Positions 59,111-64,000 of a stretch of DNA of 64,000 bases are shown here, piece by piece. This DNA comes from JAUWTJ01 sp965603015. GTDB lineage: Bacteria; Pseudomonadota; Alphaproteobacteria; M2410. A program made the translations under genes and the position numbers. The notes under the pieces were generated by a model. That model saw only the letters and a program-made list of their open reading frames with translations, had not been told where the DNA came from and searched no databases. The stretch lies in assembly GCA_965603015.1 (NCBI GenBank), contig CBFDBJ010000004.1, positions 32,529 through 96,528 of the forward strand, in the 5' to 3' direction. The first letter of the stretch is position 1. The number at the start of each line of letters is the position of its first letter.

Positions 59111-60481
59111 TTGTCAGTTCTCTCCGTCTTGCCATCTATAGAAAGATTGTCGCGGACCCACCAATATGGCCGGGTCGCGAGTGTTCAGGGGCTTCTGGTT
59201 GAAGTTGTTGGTGCCATGAACACGCTTGGCATTGGTGCTCGGGCCTCGATTGAGTGTGGTCCGGACGATCTGGTTCCCTGCGAAGTCGTGGGTTTCCGGG
59301 ACGACCGGGCACTCCTGATGCCGTTTGGCACGCTGGAAGGCGTGCGGATGGGCTGTCGGGCTTTCATTGGCAGCCATGAGCCGGCGATCTATCCGAGCGA
59401 GGCATGGCTTGGCAGGGTGGTCAATGCCTTTGGCGAGCCGATTGATGGAAAGGGACCTCTTGATACAGGGATGGCGCCTTTTCCCTTGAGGTCCTCGCCG
59501 CCTGCTGCGCATCAGCGCGGTCGTGTCGGCGGCAAACTTGATCTCGGGGTACGTGCCCTCAATACGTTTTTGACGTGCTGTGAAGGCCAGAGGATGGGGA
59601 TTTTCGCAGGCTCAGGTGTGGGCAAGTCAGTTTTGCTGTCGATGCTCGCACGGTATACGGCGTCCGATGTCTCGGTGATCGGCCTGATCGGGGAGCGGGG
59701 CCGGGAGGTTCAGGAGTTTATCGAAGATGATCTGGGAGAGCTGGGGCTCGCACGGTCAATTGTAGTTGTCGCAACGTCGGACGAAAGCGCTCTGATGCGC
59801 CGTCAGGCGGCCTATTTGACGATGTCGCTTTCGGAGTACTTCCGTGATCAGGGTTCCCAGGTCCTGTGCCTTATCGACAGTATCACGCGCTTTGCCATGG
59901 CACAGCGCGAGATTGGCCTTTCCTGCGGTGAACCTCCGACGACCAAGGGCTATACGCCGACGGTTTTCTCGGAACTGCCACGGCTGCTTGAAAGGGCAGG
60001 GCCAGGACTTGTCGGGTCGGGATCCATTACGGGTCTCTTCACGGTTCTCGTCGATGGCGATGATCATAATGAACCTATTGCCGATGCAGTCCGCGGGATC
60101 CTTGATGGACATATTGTCATGGACAGGGCGATCGCGGAGCGCGGGCGCTTTCCGGCGATCGATATTTTGAAATCTGTTTCTCGCACCATGCCCAAGTGTA
60201 ACACCTCTCAGGAGCAGGGGCTTGTGACTGCGGCGCGGCAGCAGTTGGCGACCTATGAAGATATGGCGGAGCTCATTCGGCTTGGCGCCTATAGACGCGG
60301 CACGGACTCGGCCGTGGATCAGGCGATCCACTATTATCCGCAGATCGAGGCCTTCCTGGGTCAGGTGAAAGAAGAGCATACGGACATGGCCAGCTGCTAT
60401 CAGTTGTTGGCGGAGATCCTTTCGAACCCTGATGAATCTGGTGCCGCAAACCCGGACTCGTCCGACCCAGGCGAAAGTTGA
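59111..60481 (+). CDS. fliI: Flagellar export ATPase FliI, TTG start
   Basis: 456-residue ATPase of the flagellar type III export apparatus. Landmarks: LGRVVNAFGEPIDGKGPLD, Walker A GIFAGSGVGKSVLLSMLARY, IGERGREVQEFIEDDL, Walker B VLCLIDSITRFAMAQREIGL and GYTPTVFSELPRLLERAGPG. The start is a TTG at 59111, with AAGGAC eight bases upstream and the first in-frame ATG too far inside the N-terminal beta domain. fliJ follows after eight bases. Confidence 0.95.
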   Translation: MSVLSVLPSIERLSRTHQYGRVASVQGLLVEVVGAMNTLGIGARASIECGPDDLVPCEVVGFRDDRALLMPFGTLEGVRMGCRAFIGSHEPAIYPSEAWLGRVVNAFGEPIDGKGPLDTGMAPFPLRSSPPAAHQRGRVGGKLDLGVRALNTFLTCCEGQRMGIFAGSGVGKSVLLSMLARYTASDVSVIGLIGERGREVQEFIEDDLGELGLARSIVVVATSDESALMRRQAAYLTMSLSEYFRDQGSQVLCLIDSITRFAMAQREIGLSCGEPPTTKGYTPTVFSELPRLLERAGPGLVGSGSITGLFTVLVDGDDHNEPIADAVRGILDGHIVMDRAIAERGRFPAIDILKSVSRTMPKCNTSQEQGLVTAARQQLATYEDMAELIRLGAYRRGTDSAVDQAIHYYPQIEAFLGQVKEEHTDMASCYQLLAEILSNPDESGAANPDSSDPGES

Positions 60482-60489
60482 CCTGACCG

Positions 60490-60912
60490 ATGAAGACACG
60501 GGCGGCATTGATCCGATTTAACGAGTGGCAGGTTGATGAGAAACGCAAGGCTCTTGCTGATCTTTTTGCCGCCATCGATATGCTCGAACGTGATGAGGAA
60601 CGTCTCACGGTCACGACCTCCCTGGAACAGGTCAAAGCCGCGGAGAGTGAGGTCGGACGGATTGGTTATCCGGGGTTTGCCAGGGGTGTTATCGCCAGAC
60701 GGCATAATATCGAGCTCTCCCGTATGGAGCTTGAGGCGCAAATAGACACCGCCAAGGAGGCGCTGCAGCTGGCCTATCAGGAGCTCAAGAAGATCGAGAT
60801 CATGGAAGAGCGGCGCAAGAAAAAGCAGCGTAAGGAGCTTGACCGGCGAGAGCAGGCAGAACTTGATGAGATCGCGCAGAACCGGTTTACCTCCAGATCA
60901 GGCGACCACTAG
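60490..60912 (+). CDS. fliJ: Flagellar export protein FliJ
   Basis: 140-residue coiled-coil protein of the FliJ family, which forms the central stalk of the FliI hexamer and helps deliver export substrates. Helical throughout, with RFNEWQVDEKRKALADLFAA, IDMLERDEERL and a charged C-terminal helix MEERRKKKQRKELDRREQAE. It lies eight bases after fliI. Assignment rests on position and coiled-coil pattern, as the family is weakly conserved. Confidence 0.88.
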   Translation: MKTRAALIRFNEWQVDEKRKALADLFAAIDMLERDEERLTVTTSLEQVKAAESEVGRIGYPGFARGVIARRHNIELSRMELEAQIDTAKEALQLAYQELKKIEIMEERRKKKQRKELDRREQAELDEIAQNRFTSRSGDH

Positions 60913-61043
60913 GACCGTTTTTGTCTCCGATGCATTTTGCAGGCCTGTCTACAAGATTGACCTGCTGTGCAAATATGCTAACCCTGACGGCCTGAATTAC
61001 CTGCCTTCACAGGGCAGAACTCTAAGCCCGGAGGTCTCCAGCC

Positions 61044-61529
61044 ATGCCATCATTTGATATTGTTTCAAAAACCAAGATGCCGGAAGTGGACAATGCTGTC
61101 GCCAATGCTTCGCGCGAAATTGCCCAGCGCTATGATTTCAAAGGGTCGAAATCGACCATTACCTTTGAGAATGATGAAATACTGTTGTTTGCCGACGACG
61201 ACTTGAAGCTGCGCCAGTTGCACGAGCTGTTGCAAGGCCATCTTGCCAAGCGCGGCATTGAAGTTGGTGTGCTTGATTACCAGAAGGAGGAGCCGGCGGC
61301 CGGGCAATCGGTGCGGCAAAAGGTTTTGGTCAAACAGGGTATCGATAAGGAACTGGCCAAGCAGATCGCCAAGGACATCAAGGCGAAGAAGTTCAAGGTG
61401 CAGGTCGCGATTCAGGGCGACGAGCTGCGTGTCACCGCCAAGAAGCGCGATGACCTCCAGGCGGTTATTCAGTTCTGCAAGGATATGGCGCTGGAGCAAC
61501 CGCTACAGTATGATAATTTTCGGGACTAG
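61044..61529 (+). CDS. yajQ: YajQ family nucleotide-binding protein
   Basis: 161-residue protein of the YajQ/UPF0234 family. It begins MPSFDIVSKTKMPEVDNAVA, with REIAQRYDFKGSKSTI, LLQGHLAKRGI, KVLVKQGIDKELAKQIAKDI and FKVQVAIQGDELRVT. In Xanthomonas a member binds cyclic di-GMP and works with a transcription factor; here only the fold can be assigned. GGAGG upstream sets the ATG. The 131 bases after fliJ hold no gene. Confidence 0.95.
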   Translation: MPSFDIVSKTKMPEVDNAVANASREIAQRYDFKGSKSTITFENDEILLFADDDLKLRQLHELLQGHLAKRGIEVGVLDYQKEEPAAGQSVRQKVLVKQGIDKELAKQIAKDIKAKKFKVQVAIQGDELRVTAKKRDDLQAVIQFCKDMALEQPLQYDNFRD

Positions 61530-61547
61530 ATGAGTTTTGGCGGCACT

Positions 61548-63494
61548 TTACCAGCCGCCGCCCCCACCACCGCCGCCGCCGCCGCCGGAAAACCCGCCGC
61601 CGCCTGAAAAACCACCACCGCCAAATCCGCCGCTGCTTGTGCCGGTGGAGCCCGGTGGCAGGGCCGAAGAAGCGATGGCAGTTGAAAAAGATGAGCCGAG
61701 ATCGCTTGAAAATGATCCAGTGTCGCTGCTGTGCCAATGGTGGCCATGATACCAGTGTGGTTGGTATTCTCGTCCCTCCGCTGACGCCGTTGCAAAAACC
61801 TCGGTGAATTGCTCGCTCCATTCATTATTGACATCAAGGGCGAGGGCAAAGGGCAGGAACTTTTCAAAGAGTTCGGGCGTTTTTTCAGGCGGGTTCAGTT
61901 GGTTGAGCCGGTCGCCTTCTGCTGTGGTGAGGTAGAGGCGAAATCCTTCGATCTCATCGAGAATGTTGCGACCAAGCCGGGTCGGGGCCTTTAGTAATAC
62001 GTAAAAAAACCCGTTGGCGAGGCCGATCAGCGCCGCCAGGAATGGAATTGCGAAACCGACAAAGCCGCTCAGGACCGCGCTCAGGAGAACCTGTGGAAAG
62101 AAGAACACAAAAATGATTGCGTATTGGACCGGCTTTGACAGCCAGCTACTGAACAATCCTCCAATGCTGACCAGGGGGCTGGTCCGACGGGCAATATAAT
62201 TCAGTGCCAAAATGCCGGTGCCGGCCGCAAGCAGGGCAACGACGCTCTGTGAAATGAGAGTACCAAGAAAGCTGGCTGTGTCCCCTGATGCCAGGGCAAC
62301 GGCCAGGATAGCAAGAAACGAAAGCGATGCACCGGTCAGGAAAGTGCCGAGGTTTGTGACAAAGTAGAGGTGTTGATACTCGGATTTCAAACCGCTCTCA
62401 AACGCCGAAATGGCTTTTGAAATGGTCTTGTGGTTTTCGTTTTCAAGCGTGATTTCATCGCTGGCACCAAAGAGCCGGGAGGCAATTCTGCGCTCACCGT
62501 TGGTCAGAATTTTGTCTGACGTTCCGATGACTTTCAGTTTGTATTCATCATCAGTGTCATCGATCTCCAGATAACCCTTGACCGCCATGTTAATGATCGC
62601 CGCAGAAAAGGCCGTTCGGTCATAGGACATGCGGTAGACAAAGCGCGCGGCTGCTGGCGAAAAGCCCTCCGGGGGTTTGAACCGCGGGATGATGGTCCCA
62701 CCATCGGGATCCCGGCCACGACGATCCCAGCTGAAAATGTAAAATCCCGATACACTCAACAGACCAATAAGGCCAATAAAGGCGCCGATATTGTCGCGAA
62801 AGAACAGTAGAATGCGATCCGCTCCGGTGGGCTTGTAAACGAGCCCGGGCGGGAATGAGACTGCAACGGTGAGCCCTTCCCGTTTGGCGAACGGGCGCGT
62901 TGATTCAATCAGAACAAGGCCCGGCGTGTCGGTTTTGACCTCGTAACTTGTCCCCTCACTGCCATAATAACCGGTGGAGCCGGCTGTGCGCAGCGCACTG
63001 GCGTGTTGGGGTAAATGAAGCGAGTAGCTGACGCTGTCGATGGGGAGGCGCCAGCCGTTTCCTGTTACATTCCAATAGAGTTCATCAAAGCCCTCGTAGT
63101 AGGCGATTTGGCGGTCCGTTCGATAGGTTATTTCAAATCGGTGTTTTCCAACCGAAAGGAATTTGTTCTGCCCTCCAATGTAGAGTTCAATTCCGTTAGT
63201 TCGTTTTTTGGTAAACCAGGGTTCCGGAGCGCCGTTGCGTTTGACGCTTTCGATTTCGAAGGCAACCTTGTATCGATGACCCAGTTTATCTTTATACGTT
63301 GTGGGGAATTCACGAACGATCCCGCGCCTGATTTCCCGGCCTTCGGCGCTGACAGTAATGGTCTCGATAACGGTGAGGCTGGCATCGCTCTCGATGGTAA
63401 CATCGGAGTTGAAGGATAGAATAGCCTCGCGAGCACTTGCCGAGAACTGGACCAGGGCAAGGCAGAGAGCAAGAAGGGTGAGGGTCCTTGGCAT
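61548..63494 (-). CDS. DUF2207 membrane protein with Gly-rich tail
   Basis: 648-residue protein. Signal peptide at 1-21 (TLLALCLALVQFSASA), then the extracytoplasmic DUF2207 domain (IVREFPTTYKDKLGHRYKVA, FDELYWNVTGNGWRLPIDSV), one membrane helix near 245, a cytosolic-looking domain, then membrane helices between about 390 and 520. The C-terminus is almost all Gly, Ser and Phe. GAGGGGGG before the ATG at 63494; the ATG at 63509 lacks a ribosome site. lemA overlaps nearly upstream, the usual LemA-DUF2207 pair. Role unknown. Confidence 0.88.
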   Translation of the reverse strand: MPRTLTLLALCLALVQFSASAREAILSFNSDVTIESDASLTVIETITVSAEGREIRRGIVREFPTTYKDKLGHRYKVAFEIESVKRNGAPEPWFTKKRTNGIELYIGGQNKFLSVGKHRFEITYRTDRQIAYYEGFDELYWNVTGNGWRLPIDSVSYSLHLPQHASALRTAGSTGYYGSEGTSYEVKTDTPGLVLIESTRPFAKREGLTVAVSFPPGLVYKPTGADRILLFFRDNIGAFIGLIGLLSVSGFYIFSWDRRGRDPDGGTIIPRFKPPEGFSPAAARFVYRMSYDRTAFSAAIINMAVKGYLEIDDTDDEYKLKVIGTSDKILTNGERRIASRLFGASDEITLENENHKTISKAISAFESGLKSEYQHLYFVTNLGTFLTGASLSFLAILAVALASGDTASFLGTLISQSVVALLAAGTGILALNYIARRTSPLVSIGGLFSSWLSKPVQYAIIFVFFFPQVLLSAVLSGFVGFAIPFLAALIGLANGFFYVLLKAPTRLGRNILDEIEGFRLYLTTAEGDRLNQLNPPEKTPELFEKFLPFALALDVNNEWSEQFTEVFATASAEGREYQPHWYHGHHWHSSDTGSFSSDLGSSFSTAIASSALPPGSTGTSSGGFGGGGFSGGGGFSGGGGGGGGGGGW

Positions 63495-63505
63495 GACTAC
63501 CCCCC

Positions 63506-64000
63506 TCATGATGTTGAAAAGTCAACGTCCGGAACCGCGCGATCGGAAGCATCTTCGATCTCGAAGAACTCGGCCTTTATGAATTTGAACCATCCGGCAA
63601 TGATATTGCTGGGGAAACTTTCGACCTTGATGTTGAAATTGCGCACTGTCCCGTTGTAGTAGCGCCGCGCCAACTGAATTTGATCCTCGGTTTCGCTGAG
63701 TTCGCCTTGCAGTGAGACGAAGTTCTCGTTGGCCTTGAGATCCGGATAGGCCTCAGCCACAGCCATAATCCCGCCGATGGCGCGGGTGAGCAGGCCTTCG
63801 GTTGCCGCTCGGTCAGCGATTGATCCACCCTCCAGCGAGCGGGTCCTCAGTTTTGTTACTTCTTCGAAAGCCGATTTTTCATGGGTCGCATACCCTTTGA
63901 CGGTTTCGACCAGGTTGGGAATGAGATTGGCGCGTCGCTTGAGCTGCGTTTCGATGCCGCTCCAGCCTTCCTCGACCATGTTGCGAAGGCGAACCAGAGC
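63506..64000 (-). CDS. lemA: LemA family protein, N-terminus cut by window edge
   Basis: Open from 64000 to the stop at 63506, giving the C-terminal 164 residues. The frame enters reading NMVEEGWSGIETQLKRRANL and has IPNLVETVKGYATHEKSAFE, the LemA helical-bundle core, and NIIAGWFKFIKAEFFEI near the end. The N-terminal membrane anchor lies outside the window. It precedes the DUF2207 gene with the stop 11 bases before that ATG, so the two are co-transcribed. Function of the family is poorly known. Confidence 0.92.
   Translation of the reverse strand, partial: ALVRLRNMVEEGWSGIETQLKRRANLIPNLVETVKGYATHEKSAFEEVTKLRTRSLEGGSIADRAATEGLLTRAIGGIMAVAEAYPDLKANENFVSLQGELSETEDQIQLARRYYNGTVRNFNIKVESFPSNIIAGWFKFIKAEFFEIEDASDRAVPDVDFSTS

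Noticed and set aside
61537..61749. Proline-rich 70-codon frame on the plus strand
   Set aside because: It is the antisense of the Gly-rich tail of the DUF2207 protein.
1..64000. CRISPR array, prophage or intact insertion sequence
   Set aside because: No regularly spaced direct repeats, integrase, transposase or phage structural genes were seen.

Overview
The window is chromosomal DNA of a motile, CtrA-type alphaproteobacterium. The evidence is the alphaproteobacterial cell-cycle genes (ctrA, chpT, rcdA, and a TrcR/DUF1013 gene), the small DUF1192 and DUF4164 genes, a Psd-PssA lipid pair, and 6S RNA placed between zapA and the 5-formyl-THF cyclo-ligase gene. Gene order (tkt-gap-pgk-thiE-efp, ruvCAB-ybgC-tolQRAB-pal-cpoB, chpT-cheAWYBR-ctrA-fliIJ) fits the Rhodospirillales/Sneathiellales/Kordiimonadales side of the class better than Rhizobiales or Rhodobacterales, but the genus cannot be fixed from sequence alone. 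No rRNA, tRNA, CRISPR array, intact insertion sequence or prophage was seen. This is mostly core genome. || Layout: 1-9.5 kb: a partial acyl-CoA synthetase, a TauE/SafE permease, a chemoreceptor, an OprB-like porin, an SDR with an altered catalytic residue, TrcR, a quinone oxidoreductase, DUF1192 and RcdA. 9.5-11.6 kb: pssA and psd, with a 27-codon remnant that looks like the start of pmtA, then rpmE. 11.9-17.9 kb: an MsbA-like ABC exporter, a paraoxonase-like protein, a MotA/MotB-like pair and an inositol-phosphatase-family gene. 18-23.7 kb: efp, thiE, pgk, gap and tkt. 24-31.5 kb: DUF4164, zapA, 6S RNA, fau, a YmdB-like phosphoesterase, a YeiH-like permease, yebC and ruvCAB. 31-37 kb: the complete Tol-Pal envelope operon. 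37.2-38.1 kb: a compact cassette of a membrane protein, an XRE regulator and a 58-residue membrane peptide behind an operator-like promoter. 38-45 kb: a PLP enzyme, serC-serA, purA, and a MoaD-like/BNR-repeat pair. 45-51 kb: an MFS transporter, an unknown exported protein, rpoH, a RluD-type synthase, an XRE regulator and cysQ. 51-61 kb: chpT, cheAWYBR, ctrA, fliI and fliJ. 61-64 kb: a YajQ-family gene, a DUF2207 membrane protein and lemA (partial). || How parts work together: the phosphotransferase (ChpT), its target (CtrA), the adaptor for CtrA proteolysis (RcdA) and TrcR are all within 51 kb, next to the chemotaxis and flagellar-export genes that CtrA commonly controls. CtrA keeps a C-terminal Ala-Ala. 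Near-CtrA-box motifs (TTAA-N7-TAAA or TTTA-N7-TTAA) lie upstream of chpT and fliI. || The least explained features are: (1) a four-copy REPIN-like family, each copy made of two inverted CCCGGG hairpins, placed between operon genes just before ribosome binding sites (gap/pgk, yebC/ruvC, ruvA/ruvB, serC/serA); (2) the pmtA remnant; (3) the membrane protein/XRE/peptide cassette; (4) the MoaD-like + BNR pair; (5) an SDR with Phe in place of the catalytic Tyr; (6) a CheB whose receiver lacks the switch lysine. I did not find a clearly new defence or mobile system.
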